Source of the DNA: Rhizobium sp. TH135
Lineage (GTDB): Bacteria > Pseudomonadota > Alphaproteobacteria > Rhizobiales > Rhizobiaceae
Assembly: GCF_002855515.1 (NCBI RefSeq)
Contig: NZ_PKRP01000004.1
Coordinates: 124,001 to 188,000, forward strand
Direction of reading: 5' to 3'
DNA length: 64,000 nt
Both the position numbers and the translations under genes were made by a program. Shown here piece after piece: positions 46,826 through 55,392 of this stretch (within the stretch, counting starts at the first letter, position 1; the number at the start of each line of letters is the position of its first letter). The notes beneath the pieces were generated by a model. It was not told the DNA's origin, made no database searches, and saw only the letters and a list, made by a program, of their open reading frames with translations.

Positions 46826-48223
46826 CTAGCGGGGCAGGCTGGCTGCAGTCGCCCGAGCCCGGATTTCGTCCAGGCTCCAGTCCACCAGCAATTCCCCATT
46901 CTGCCAGACGGGCCGAAGCAGATTGGCCCGCCCGCCGAGGTCTTCCAGCGGTACGGTCGCGATGTCATAGCCGTCAGCGATCGCGGCCACGCGCCCGGCC
47001 ATCGGCGTTTTCTCCTGCGGATTGGAAGGACGCCGCGCCACCGGCCGCCATTGCCCAGCGCTGTCTTCGACCGCGCTCGTGCGCATGGTGAAGGACATAG
47101 TGTCCCTGTTGATCTTGTGCAGCAGCCCAGACCCCATGCCGAAAGAGATGTTCTCGGCAGAGAAGCCCATACCCTCGAGCCGCCCGAGGATCATCTGAAT
47201 GTCCTGGATCGAGACGCCGTCGGACTGGAGGACCCGCACATTGCCATCAAGGACCTTGAAGCCCTTGCCGTTCAGGCGTGTGCCGAAGGCATAGGCCAAC
47301 TGCGCAACGACCTGAACCGGCGTATCGATCGGGTCGCCACTGTCGGGCCGCACGACGAGAACGCCGCCAGCCGCGCGCACCTTGGTCTGCAGCTTCTTGC
47401 CCCAGATTTCAGCGACGGCATTGTGCAGATCGAAGCTGTCGGAGACGACGGAATAGGCGCCGAAGCTCGCAAAATTGTCGATCATGTTGGAATAGGCCTC
47501 GGCCTCATGCGCCTGACCCCAGGCGATGATCGTGCCGTGTTCGGCTGCCGGCACGGAATAGGCCGGCATGGACGTCTTGTAGAAGCGCCGCGCCTGCATG
47601 ATGGCGGGAAGCGAATCGGAGCTGTGGAAGTGCACCAGATGCGCCGCCCCGCCGATCGCGGCCTGTTCGACGCTGGATGTACTGCGGCAACCGTAATCAC
47701 TGATTCGGCTCGGCTGCAGTCCCGCCGGATCATCGGTCGTCCGCTCCAGGAAAGGCTGGATCGCCAGACGCAACCGCCAGGCGGTGGTCGCAACGGTTGA
47801 CGGATACCAGACGGCACGAAGAAGTGCTGTCTCCATGTACGAGGTCAGCCATGGCACGCGCGGATCGGTGTTCACCACCTGCATGACCGGCACACCCCGG
47901 CGAATCGCCGTGCCTTCCGGCAGCGCTTCGATCCTGAGCGGCAGAATTCCGCCATGAGCGTTGAGGATATGCTCCCAGCCGCTGCGGTCGAAAGGTTGGC
48001 CATGCGCACGCGTCACATCTTCCGCTTCGTCGATATCGGCTCGCGTGATCGGTGTCGACAGATAGTCTTTCAGGAACATCTGCAGCCCGAAGAACATCAC
48101 CTCCGGACGGAAGGAGTTGCCGCGCGTCGTGACGAAGGCGCTGACGGAGCGCGTGTCCTTGGGATACTGAAGAAAGACGCCGAGCTTGTAGCTGTCCGTA
48201 TTCAGGAGAAGATTGCGTGTCAT
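46826..48223 (-). CDS. nadV: Nicotinamide phosphoribosyltransferase
   Basis: NAMPT/NadV-type enzyme, 465 residues, making nicotinamide mononucleotide from nicotinamide and PRPP in NAD salvage. The N-terminal LLLNTDSYKLGVFLQYPKDT is characteristic of NAMPT rather than PncB, as are AAEHGTIIAWG (catalytic His), VVRPDSGDP (PRPP and base contact) and GMGSGLLHKINRDTMSF. Bacteria with NadV can skip nicotinamide deamidation. No adjacent adenylyltransferase or NUDIX gene is seen, although nadV is often paired with one. It appears monocistronic. Confidence 0.9.
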   Translation of the reverse strand: MTRNLLLNTDSYKLGVFLQYPKDTRSVSAFVTTRGNSFRPEVMFFGLQMFLKDYLSTPITRADIDEAEDVTRAHGQPFDRSGWEHILNAHGGILPLRIEALPEGTAIRRGVPVMQVVNTDPRVPWLTSYMETALLRAVWYPSTVATTAWRLRLAIQPFLERTTDDPAGLQPSRISDYGCRSTSSVEQAAIGGAAHLVHFHSSDSLPAIMQARRFYKTSMPAYSVPAAEHGTIIAWGQAHEAEAYSNMIDNFASFGAYSVVSDSFDLHNAVAEIWGKKLQTKVRAAGGVLVVRPDSGDPIDTPVQVVAQLAYAFGTRLNGKGFKVLDGNVRVLQSDGVSIQDIQMILGRLEGMGFSAENISFGMGSGLLHKINRDTMSFTMRTSAVEDSAGQWRPVARRPSNPQEKTPMAGRVAAIADGYDIATVPLEDLGGRANLLRPVWQNGELLVDWSLDEIRARATAASLPR

Positions 48224-48465
48224 GCCTGCGCCTGTCGTTGGTCCATCGGGCGACAGTCTGCCGCCGTCTCCATGATGCCTGTCAATCTATGCGCGAGGCT
48301 GGTGTCCTGCAGATTGTTGGCGCGGTTAGCAATTGGTTAACCATATCGAGCGACGATTGAGGATCGGAGCCGAAAGGTCGGTGTGTCAGCCACAACAGGT
48401 GGACCTCAATCCCGGCGTTCGTTCGTGGTCTTAGTCCAGAGGCACCAGAACCGTAGAGGTGGCCC
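48224..48465. other. Divergent promoter region nadV / hypothetical
   Basis: About 240 bp between divergent genes. TTGGTTAACCATAT near 48333 is AT-rich with a GGTTAACC palindrome and may be an operator or part of a promoter; I cannot assign it. Confidence 0.3.
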
Positions 48466-50163
48466 ATGCTTCCTCCAGTCCTTGCGTCCGCAAATGCCTA
48501 TGCTTCGGCGACCGAGGCAAAACAGCGCCCGGATCAGACGGTCTCGGCACGTCCGACGACGGCCAATGTGCCGGCAGCACCGACAGCAATCGCTCGCGAA
48601 GCAGCTGTTGCCGGACAGCTCAACATGATGCTGCTATCCGGCCCCGAACGGATGTCGCAAAATCTCGCCGCCCTTGCCGAAGTGCTGGGAAGCGCGCTGA
48701 AGATCGAACGCGGTGTCGATGAAAGCCTCACCGACTACATGGGCAGATTGATAGATGGCATTGCCGGTCTTCCCGCCGCCGATCGCGTGAAGCTCCAGAA
48801 ACTTCTTGCTCAGTCCTTCGCCGGCCTGCAGTTGCGGACCCTTCTCGACGCCATGGCCAATCCGTCCGGACCTGAGCGCACGACGCTGGCGCTCTACCTC
48901 GAGCTTTATCGCCAAACGGACAGGGATGGCGCAGCGCGCTCCGTCATCTCGTCCTACCGAGAGCTTGCCGGCGATCTCCGCTCGGCTGACGCTTCGCCGG
49001 CACGGCGGATCGCCGCCAATGATGCCGGGCGACCTGTAGCGGATGCGCCGCTGCCGAATCAGAAGGCAGGGGAGCAGCTTCAAGGGACCCGACTTGCTGC
49101 CCAGGCGATTGGTGGCGAGACAGAGACCGGAACCAAACAGACGGCTTCCGCTCCAGCGAGGCCATCCAACACGGATGCCGCTCTGCCGTCACGATCGTCA
49201 GTGTCTTCTGCCGCGCCTCGATTGCCTGGCGAGCAGCCGCCATCCGAAACTCCCCGCACCAATGCGGCTTCGACGCCCAACTCGTCGACGCAATTATCCA
49301 AGGCGAGCACAGACGCCGCCACGGCAGGACCTGTCACGCCGGACCTTGCCGAACCCCCGGCCGGCGATGACAGCACTCCGCGGTCCGGCGAGCCGCTCGT
49401 CCCGTCACGAAATCTGCCCACCGAGCGGCGTGCCCAGGCCGAGACCGATGGCCGGCAAACAATCGAACGAGCAGCGCTGCTTGGGGCCGCCCCGCCTTCC
49501 ATCCCGGCGGACGCACCTCCCGCACCGCCGCTACCGGCCGCCTGGCTTGCCGAGCTGCTGGAGACGGACTTCGTCAAGGCTCTCCTTCAATTGAAGACGC
49601 TGTCCGCCGATGTCGGCGGCCAGATCCTGGCAAACAGCCGTCAGGCTGCCGCTGAAACGGCTCTCCCACTCCCGTCGCCCGAAACAGTGATGCCGGACGA
49701 GGCAGCCGATGAACCAGAGCACGCCAGCCGCATGCTCGATCCCGCATCACCTGAGCACACCGAGGAGCGCAGTCTGCCGCCACTGGCTCTCCTTGCGGAG
49801 CAAGCTCAAATTCGCCCCGCCATCGCCCGTGAAGGCATTCCCTTGCCCTTCATCTCCTACCTGATCGATGATGACTTCAAAGAGGATCGTGTCGAGGAAG
49901 AGGAAGAGCGGGACGAACAGGCCGGGGGCCGGGGGGAGTCTGACGATCACGATCCTGAGGATTCCGGAGAGCCTGCAGGCGAGGAGAGCCATACGGACAC
50001 AGCCTCCGACAATGCTCCAGGCCACGTCGATGGACCTGCCGGTCCCGCAGCTCTTGAGCAGGAATCGACTCCACCCGCACTGCCGCCGCCTGCTGACAGC
50101 CCGCTCAGCCTCCGGGTAGAGCCTGCCCATGAGCTCTACCTGCGGATGGCCGGCCTCAACTGA
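48466..50163 (+). CDS. Pro/Ala-rich hypothetical protein
   Basis: Protein of 565 residues that I do not recognise. A helical, better conserved-looking segment spans about residues 45-165 (AGQLNMMLLSGPERMSQNLAAL, later RTLLDAMANPSGPERTTLALYLELYRQTDRDGAA). Residues 170-350 are low complexity, rich in Pro, Ala, Ser and Thr. Residues 355-440 regain helical character, then an acidic stretch (EDRVEEEEERDEQAGG, about 475-490) and a short C-terminal PLSLRVEPAHELYLRMAGLN. No signal peptide or membrane helix. The layout vaguely recalls flagellar hook-length proteins, but no flagellar genes are nearby and I do not assign that. A terminator follows. Confidence 0.7.
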   Translation: MLPPVLASANAYASATEAKQRPDQTVSARPTTANVPAAPTAIAREAAVAGQLNMMLLSGPERMSQNLAALAEVLGSALKIERGVDESLTDYMGRLIDGIAGLPAADRVKLQKLLAQSFAGLQLRTLLDAMANPSGPERTTLALYLELYRQTDRDGAARSVISSYRELAGDLRSADASPARRIAANDAGRPVADAPLPNQKAGEQLQGTRLAAQAIGGETETGTKQTASAPARPSNTDAALPSRSSVSSAAPRLPGEQPPSETPRTNAASTPNSSTQLSKASTDAATAGPVTPDLAEPPAGDDSTPRSGEPLVPSRNLPTERRAQAETDGRQTIERAALLGAAPPSIPADAPPAPPLPAAWLAELLETDFVKALLQLKTLSADVGGQILANSRQAAAETALPLPSPETVMPDEAADEPEHASRMLDPASPEHTEERSLPPLALLAEQAQIRPAIAREGIPLPFISYLIDDDFKEDRVEEEEERDEQAGGRGESDDHDPEDSGEPAGEESHTDTASDNAPGHVDGPAGPAALEQESTPPALPPPADSPLSLRVEPAHELYLRMAGLN

Positions 50164-50181
50164 TTAATCCAGGCAAAGAAA

Positions 50182-50209
50182 AACCCGCCGGAATTGCTGC
50201 CGGCGGGTT
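50182..50209. terminator. Bidirectional terminator (hypothetical / rpsA)
   Basis: AACCCGCCGG pairs with CCGGCGGGTT around an 8-nt loop, followed by CTTTTATTT on the plus strand and TTTTCTTTG on the minus strand. It serves the convergent 48466 gene and rpsA. Confidence 0.85.
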
Positions 50210-50234
50210 CTTTTATTTCAGTCAACAGCGAGGA

Positions 50235-51938
50235 TTAGTCGTTGCTGCGGTTCTTCAGGGCTGCACCCAGGATGTCGCCGAGCGACGCGCCAGAGTCGGA
50301 CGAACCGAACTGAGCGACGGCTTCCTTCTCTTCTGCGATCTCGAGAGCCTTGATCGACAGCATGACCTTGCGGTCCTTCTTGGAGAAGTTGGTGACGCGA
50401 GCGTCGACAACCTGACCGACCGAGAAACGCTCCGGACGCTGATCGTCACGATCGCGGGCCAGGTCGTTGCGGCGGATGAAGGACGTGATGTCCTCGTGGT
50501 TGACCAGCTTCACTTCGATGCCGCCATCGTTGATGCCGATGACTTCGCACGAAACGACAGCGTTCTTGCGCAGGTCGCCGGAAGCAGCGGCGTCGCCGAC
50601 AGCATCCTTGCCGAGCTGCTTGATGCCGAGCGAGATGCGTTCTTTCTCGACGTCAACATCGAGAACGACGGCCTTGACCACGTCACCCTTGTTGAACTCT
50701 TCGATGACCTGTTCGCCCGGACGGTTCCAGTCGAGATCCGAGAGGTGAACCATGCCGTCAACGTCGCCTTCGAGGCCGATGAACAGGCCGAATTCGGTCT
50801 TGTTCTTGACTTCGCCTTCGACTTCAGTGCCGGCCGGGTGGCTGTAGGCAAATGCCTGCCACGGGTTCTCGAGGGTCTGCTTGAGACCGAGCGAGATACG
50901 GCGCTTGGACGGATCGACTTCGAGAACGACGACGTCGACGTCCTGCGTGGTCGAAAGGATCTTGCCGGGATGAACGTTCTTCTTCGTCCAGGACATTTCC
51001 GAGATGTGGATCAGGCCTTCGATGCCCGGCTCCAGCTCGACGAATGCGCCGTAGTCGGTGATGTTCGTGACGGTACCGGAGATCTTCTTGCCAACCGGGT
51101 ACTTGGCAGCGATGCCATCCCACGGATCCGACTCGAGCTGCTTCATGCCGAGCGAGATGCGGTGAGTTTCCTGGTTGATACGGATGATCTGAACCTTGAC
51201 CGACTGGCCAATGGACAGGATTTCCGAAGGATGGTTGACGCGGCGCCATGCCATGTCGGTGACGTGCAGCAGGCCGTCGATACCGCCGAGGTCAACGAAC
51301 GCACCGTAATCGGTGATGTTCTTGACGACGCCGTCAACAACCTGGCCTTCTTCGAGGTTCTGAACGATTTCAGAACGCTGCTCGGCGCGGGACTCTTCGA
51401 GAACCGTACGACGCGATACAACGATGTTGCCGCGACGCTTGTCCATCTTGAGGATTTCGAAGGGCTGCGGGTTGTGCATCAGCGGGGTAACGTCGCGGAT
51501 CGGACGAATGTCGACCTGCGAACGCGGCAGGAAGGCAACGGCGCCGTCGAGGTCAACCGTGAAGCCGCCCTTGACCTGGTTGAAGATAACGCCTTCAACG
51601 CGCTCGCCAGCTTCGAACTTGGCTTCGAGCTTGATCCAGCTTTCTTCGCGACGAGCCTTCTCGCGCGACAGAACAGCTTCGCCGAGAGCGTTTTCGATGC
51701 GCTCGACGTAAACTTCAACTTCGTCGCCGACCTTGAGCGTGCCGTCCTTAGCGCGTGCACCGAATTCCTTCAGCGCGATGCGGCCTTCGACCTTGAGGCC
51801 GACGTCAACGATAGCAACGTCCTTTTCGATGGCCGTGATGATGCCCTTGGCAACATAGCCTTCGGCCAGATCGGTCTTGGCAAAGGATTCCTCGAGGAGG
51901 GCAGCAAAGTCCTCGCGCGACGGGGTAGAAACAGACAT
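50235..51938 (-). CDS. rpsA: 30S ribosomal protein S1
   Basis: Ribosomal protein S1, 567 residues with six S1 RNA-binding repeats; each has the pattern VxGxVxxITDYGAFVDL...GLxHxSxM, clearest in repeats 3-5 (for example VVDGVVKNITDYGAFVDLG and ISGTVTNITDYGAFVELEPG). It binds mRNA leaders on the 30S subunit. ATG 51938 follows AGGAGATTTC. It is downstream of cmk on the same strand, the usual alphaproteobacterial order, although the 152-bp gap allows its own promoter. A short hairpin lies just ahead of the ribosome binding site. Confidence 0.97.
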   Translation of the reverse strand: MSVSTPSREDFAALLEESFAKTDLAEGYVAKGIITAIEKDVAIVDVGLKVEGRIALKEFGARAKDGTLKVGDEVEVYVERIENALGEAVLSREKARREESWIKLEAKFEAGERVEGVIFNQVKGGFTVDLDGAVAFLPRSQVDIRPIRDVTPLMHNPQPFEILKMDKRRGNIVVSRRTVLEESRAEQRSEIVQNLEEGQVVDGVVKNITDYGAFVDLGGIDGLLHVTDMAWRRVNHPSEILSIGQSVKVQIIRINQETHRISLGMKQLESDPWDGIAAKYPVGKKISGTVTNITDYGAFVELEPGIEGLIHISEMSWTKKNVHPGKILSTTQDVDVVVLEVDPSKRRISLGLKQTLENPWQAFAYSHPAGTEVEGEVKNKTEFGLFIGLEGDVDGMVHLSDLDWNRPGEQVIEEFNKGDVVKAVVLDVDVEKERISLGIKQLGKDAVGDAAASGDLRKNAVVSCEVIGINDGGIEVKLVNHEDITSFIRRNDLARDRDDQRPERFSVGQVVDARVTNFSKKDRKVMLSIKALEIAEEKEAVAQFGSSDSGASLGDILGAALKNRSND

Positions 51939-51951
51939 GAAATCTCCTAGT

Positions 51952-51969
51952 CGCATCCCACTGGATGCG
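51952..51969 (-). promoter_or_regulatory. Leader hairpin upstream of rpsA
   Basis: CGCATCC and GGATGCG pair around a CACT loop, ending 13 bases before the rpsA start and next to the AGGAG site. S1 commonly represses its own translation through its leader; this stem could be part of such a site. Confidence 0.35.
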
Positions 51970-52090
51970 TGAGCGCCGGGGGTTGGTGTTGATCTTGGCC
52001 GGCATCCGATCCGCTCTCATTTGGAGAGCAATCCGGCGCGGGGACTGGGTGTCGGCCTGAAGGCTCCGGCTTGGCCGGATCCTGGTCACT

Positions 52091-52717
52091 TCATTTCGTC
52101 AGGGCAGCATCGATCAGTGTCTTCGCTGCCAAGAACGCGGCCTCTATACTCATTTCGGAAGTATCTAGCAAGTGCGCGTCATCAGCCGGTTTCAAAGGGC
52201 TGTCGGCGCGGCCCATGTCGCGCTCGTCCCGAGTCTTCACATCGGCGAAAATCGCATCGAAATCGGCCTCAAGCCCCTTGGCGAGGATCTCGTCATAGCG
52301 GCGCCTCGCACGCACCTCCGGAGAGGCCGTCACATAGAGCTTCACCGCGGCCTGCGGACACACCACGGTACCGATGTCACGTCCGTCGAGCACCGTGCCG
52401 GGCAGGCGGGTGGAGAATGAGCGCTGAGCCTCGACCAGAGCGCGGCGGACTGCCGGCATGACCGCGATCTTGGAAGCCGCCTCGCCGATGTGATGGGCTG
52501 AGAGAATATCGCGATCCAGTCCGCCGAGATCGAGATTGAGGGCCACGCCTTCCGCGATCGCCTCGTCGTTGAGCGGCAGGTCCGCGTCCAGAAGGGCCTT
52601 GGCCGTCGCCCGATAGGTGAGACCAGTATCCAGATGGTGGAAGCCGTAAGTCTCCGCGATCCGGCGCGAGAGGGTTCCCTTGCCGGCCGCGGCCGGTCCG
52701 TCGATGGCAATGATCAT
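52091..52717 (-). CDS. cmk: Cytidylate kinase
   Basis: CMP/dCMP kinase, 208 residues. The P-loop is [19 protein letters not shown] at residues 3-21, [11 protein letters not shown] near 30 binds the base, [12 protein letters not shown] near 103 and [10 protein letters not shown] in the lid are diagnostic. ATG 52717 follows AGAGGGTCGA. It precedes rpsA, as usual. In most rhizobia aroA lies immediately upstream of cmk; here it does not, and only about 220 bp of non-coding sequence separates cmk from the divergent TIGR02300 gene. Confidence 0.95.
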   Translation of the reverse strand: MIIAIDGPAAAGKGTLSRRIAETYGFHHLDTGLTYRATAKALLDADLPLNDEAIAEGVALNLDLGGLDRDILSAHHIGEAASKIAVMPAVRRALVEAQRSFSTRLPGTVLDGRDIGTVVCPQAAVKLYVTASPEVRARRRYDEILAKGLEADFDAIFADVKTRDERDMGRADSPLKPADDAHLLDTSEMSIEAAFLAAKTLIDAALTK

Positions 52718-52828
52718 TCGACCCTCTGTCTCTCCTGGTTCCTTCGCCCGTCTGATACAAACCTTGTGCCCGCTTGCCAAGCGATGCATGCGATCCCAAG
52801 GTTGCAGAAACCGGAGCGAAGTTTGCCT

Positions 52829-52857
52829 TTGACAGGACGAACGCCAGCGATTAAGGG
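52829..52857 (+). promoter_or_regulatory. Promoter of TIGR02300 gene
   Basis: TTGACA (52829-52834), 17-nt spacer, TAAGGG (52852-52857), about 80 bases before the coding start. The -35 is perfect; the -10 is weak. Confidence 0.5.
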
Positions 52858-52937
52858 GACCGACTACAGTTTGGCCGGCCTCGTGCCGGGCGCTAGGCGC
52901 ATGCCCTTATTCTTCACGACTTCATGAGGCTTTGACA

Positions 52938-53321
52938 GTGGCGAAGGCAGAACTTGGAACGAAACGCACTTGCCCCGACACCGGCAAGAAATTCTACGAC
53001 TTGAACAAGGACCCGATCGTGTCACCGTACACGAACAAGTCCTGGCCGCTTTCCTATTTTGAGGAAACCTCGGTCGCAGCCATCATGGAGAAGGCTGAGG
53101 AAGAGGAAGTCGCCGAAGTCGATACCGAAAACACGGATGTCGAGCTCGTGTCCCTCGAGGACGCCGACGAGGCAGCGGGTGACGATATCCCCGATATGGG
53201 CGACGACGACGTCGAGATCGACGGCGACGACGACGACACCTTCCTGGAAGCCGACGAAGACGATGACGACGATGACATGACCGGCCTGATCGGCGTCACC
53301 GGCGACGACGACGAAGTCTGA
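52938..53321 (+). CDS. TIGR02300 family (FYDLN) acidic protein
   Basis: Alphaproteobacterial TIGR02300 'FYDLN acid' protein, about 127 residues, function unknown. The N-terminal half has the family signature CPDTGKKFYDLNKDPIVSP, resembling half a zinc ribbon; the C-terminal half is almost entirely Asp/Glu. GTG 52938 has GAGG at a good distance; TTG 52932 is too close to it. In other rhizobia it lies between tRNA-Ala and aroA-cmk-rpsA. A strong terminator follows. The DNA-mimic-like acidic tail hints at nucleic acid protein binding, but that is speculative. Confidence 0.9.
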   Translation: MAKAELGTKRTCPDTGKKFYDLNKDPIVSPYTNKSWPLSYFEETSVAAIMEKAEEEEVAEVDTENTDVELVSLEDADEAAGDDIPDMGDDDVEIDGDDDDTFLEADEDDDDDDMTGLIGVTGDDDEV

Positions 53322-53337
53322 TATTTCAAGGATTTCG

Positions 53338-53365
53338 AGCCCGGGCTTAAAAAAATGCCCGGGCT
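53338..53365 (+). terminator. Intrinsic terminator of TIGR02300 gene
   Basis: AGCCCGGGC pairs with GCCCGGGCT around a 10-nt A-rich loop, followed by TTCATTTTT. Confidence 0.85.
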
Positions 53366-53476
53366 TTCATTTTTCGGCTTGCCATCTCCGACTACCGGAA
53401 GTATCAAGCCGCCACCCCGACGGAAGCGGTGCTTTCAACGGGGTTCCCGGAGCCGGAAATTACCCGGTACCCTGAT

Positions 53477-53552
<76 letters not shown>

Positions 53553-53577
53553 AATTTTCCGATGAAATTTTGGTACA

Positions 53578-53601
53578 AAAAAGCGCCCTAAGGCGCTTTT
53601 T
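53578..53601 (+). terminator. Terminator after tRNA-Ala
   Basis: AAAAAGCGCC pairs with GGCGCTTTTT around CTAA, with a plus-strand T-run inside the second arm; it works in both directions and also lies downstream of the minus-strand gene at 53658. Confidence 0.85.
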
Positions 53602-53657
53602 GTCGTTGCGATCGCAATGGCGGCGCACTTCCCTTGATGGGCAAGCGCCCGCGCTAC

Positions 53658-53855
53658 TCACCTCCGGAACAGTTCCACCCGCTCGCCGCTCTCCGAGAGA
53701 TCGATCTGGAACCAGTCGATGATCTTGCGGATGTCGAGCTTTACCTCGCCGTCGCGCAGCTTCAGGTGCAGCTTGTCCTCGATGACGTCAACGGGAGTGC
53801 CGATATAGAGGCGGTCGTTGCCGGAATCGTCGACGGTGTCGACGGCAAATCGCAT
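53658..53855 (-). CDS. Small hypothetical protein (65 aa)
   Basis: Protein of 65 residues with no family I recognise. The sequence reads as a small beta-rich domain (DRLYIGTPVDVIEDKLHLKLRDGEV) with a final helix-strand (KLDIRKIIDWFQIDL). An excellent ribosome site GGGAGGTCACC precedes the ATG, which supports expression. It is monocistronic and ends before the bidirectional tRNA terminator. No signal peptide or membrane segment. Confidence 0.68.
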   Translation of the reverse strand: MRFAVDTVDDSGNDRLYIGTPVDVIEDKLHLKLRDGEVKLDIRKIIDWFQIDLSESGERVELFRR

Positions 53856-53994
53856 GGTGACCTCCCGAAAAATTCAGAATCGAAATGATGACAGTGGGAC
53901 GAGGGTTTAGTAACGCGTCCTTGAGCGAAGCTGGTCTCCTGAAGCGGCGGCCACCTGGATGGCGCGTTCGGATCTTGGACTGGGAGAATGCAGA

Positions 53995-54786
53995 GTGTTT
54001 GTCGTTTCAAAGATTTTCTGGAACATGGTCCAGCCCCTGTCCCTCGTTTTCCTGCTCGGCGGCCTCGCATTGATGCTGATCTGGATGCGCTGGCTGCGCC
54101 TGGCGGCATCCGCCCTCTTTGTCTCCCTGCTTGTCCTCTTCCTCACGCAGTATACCTCGCTCGGCTCCCTGCTGCTGCAAAGCCTTGAAGCGCGCTTCCC
54201 GCGTCAGACGGCGGACCCGGCTGAGCTCTCCTGCATGATCGTGCTGGGCGGTGCCTTCGAAACGGAGGTGACCACGGAGCGCGGCGGCATGGATCTCAAT
54301 CAGGCGGCTGACCGCTTCGTCGAAGCGCTGCGGCTGGCCATCCGCTATCCCGAGGCAAGGATCCTGGTGTCCGGCGGCGATGGCTCGCTGAGCGGCGCTT
54401 ATGAAGGGGATGCCGCGGCATCGATCCGCTTTTTCGAGGCTTTTGGAATTTCTCGCGACAGGCTGATTGCCGAGACGACTTCCAGAAACACCGACGAGAA
54501 CGCTCAGAACAGCCGGGAGCTCCTGGCCTCCAGCGGCCTTGGGCCCTGCCTGCTCATTACCTCCGCCTTTCACATGCCGCGCTCGGTTGGCCTGTTCCGG
54601 AAGGCAGGCGTCGAGGTAGCGCCGTGGCCGGTCGATTATCGCACCGCCGGCAATGTCGCCTTCCGGCTTGACTTCACCCAGCCGAGCCTGAACGCACAGC
54701 AGATGTCGACATCTGTCCGGGAATGGGTGGGGCTCTTCGCCTATCGGGCGCTAGGCCGCATCGACGAGGTCTTTCCGGCGCCGTGA
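53995..54786 (+). CDS. YdcF/ElyC family envelope protein
   Basis: YdcF-type (DUF218) protein, about 263 residues. Two N-terminal membrane helices (roughly residues 10-30 and 35-55) anchor a DUF218 domain with CMIVLGGAFETE, ILVSGGDGS, and SRNTDENAQNSRELL, then LITSAFHMPRSVGLFRKAG, all in family order. Relatives such as ElyC and SanA affect peptidoglycan or envelope polysaccharide synthesis. I use GTG 53995, nine bases after GGGAG; ATG 53959 is an alternative lacking a site. The active face is likely periplasmic. Confidence 0.85.
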   Translation: MFVVSKIFWNMVQPLSLVFLLGGLALMLIWMRWLRLAASALFVSLLVLFLTQYTSLGSLLLQSLEARFPRQTADPAELSCMIVLGGAFETEVTTERGGMDLNQAADRFVEALRLAIRYPEARILVSGGDGSLSGAYEGDAAASIRFFEAFGISRDRLIAETTSRNTDENAQNSRELLASSGLGPCLLITSAFHMPRSVGLFRKAGVEVAPWPVDYRTAGNVAFRLDFTQPSLNAQQMSTSVREWVGLFAYRALGRIDEVFPAP

Positions 54787-54792
54787 GCCGGG

Positions 54793-55287
54793 TTATTTCT
54801 TCGAGATCGTCAGGAATTTCGTGCCGCGCACGCGCACCGTCATGGCGCAGGGCTCCTGGCCCTCCTCACGCTCGCAATAGCGCGGGTGCATCTTCAGCAC
54901 GAAGACCATGTTCCCGAACCGCTGAACGAAGTCATAGGAGTACATCTGCGCCGTGGCGATCATGAAGTAGCCGCCTTCCTTCACCTGAAGGTAGAAGTTG
55001 AACGGGCAGCCCTCTGCCGTGCAATCGGGTCCGCGCACGCCGTCGCAAACGATTTCGCTGCTGTTGGTGACCGCGTCCTTGATGCCGTCATTGTTAATAT
55101 CGATGCGATCGATGAAAGCACTGCCGAACTGCACCGCATCGCAGCGCTTGGTGTAGTGGTCCTTCTCGTAGATCTCGGGATCGGTCAGCAATTCCTGCTG
55201 GGCGCCCGCAGGCGCCGAAAAAAGGCCCATGGCGACAACGAGGAGGAGGCGGGAGAGAAAAGTCACGGTCTGGACTCCGGATCGCAT
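54793..55287 (-). CDS. Exported protein with DxNxDG motif
   Basis: Protein of 164 residues with signal peptide (hydrophobic LSRLLLVVAMGLFSAPAGA, cleavage near residue 29). The mature part holds DINNDGIKDAV near residue 62, a calcium-binding DxNxDGxxD loop as in FG-GAP or EF-hand-like repeats, and six cysteines, some likely in disulphides (CDGVRGPDCTAEGC). I do not recognise a named family. The neighbouring ydcF-like gene converges with only 6 bp between stops. Probably a soluble periplasmic protein. Confidence 0.72.
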   Translation of the reverse strand: MRSGVQTVTFLSRLLLVVAMGLFSAPAGAQQELLTDPEIYEKDHYTKRCDAVQFGSAFIDRIDINNDGIKDAVTNSSEIVCDGVRGPDCTAEGCPFNFYLQVKEGGYFMIATAQMYSYDFVQRFGNMVFVLKMHPRYCEREEGQEPCAMTVRVRGTKFLTISKK

Positions 55288-55392
55288 TCTGTGCTGAACG
55301 ATGGATAAGTCTAGCGGCTGCGTCTTGCCCCACCCTTAACGGCGTGGTGCAAATCTGGCCTCGGGCAAACGGCTCCATTAAGGAATGAAGGC

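Noticed and set aside
46495-46968. 157-codon minus-strand frame
   Set aside because: It overlaps the nadV 3' end and has an unlikely Trp/Cys-rich composition; the opposite 83-codon frame is preferred.
48466-50163. FliK-type flagellar hook-length protein
   Set aside because: Similarity is limited to Pro/Ala-rich composition, and there are no flagellar neighbours.
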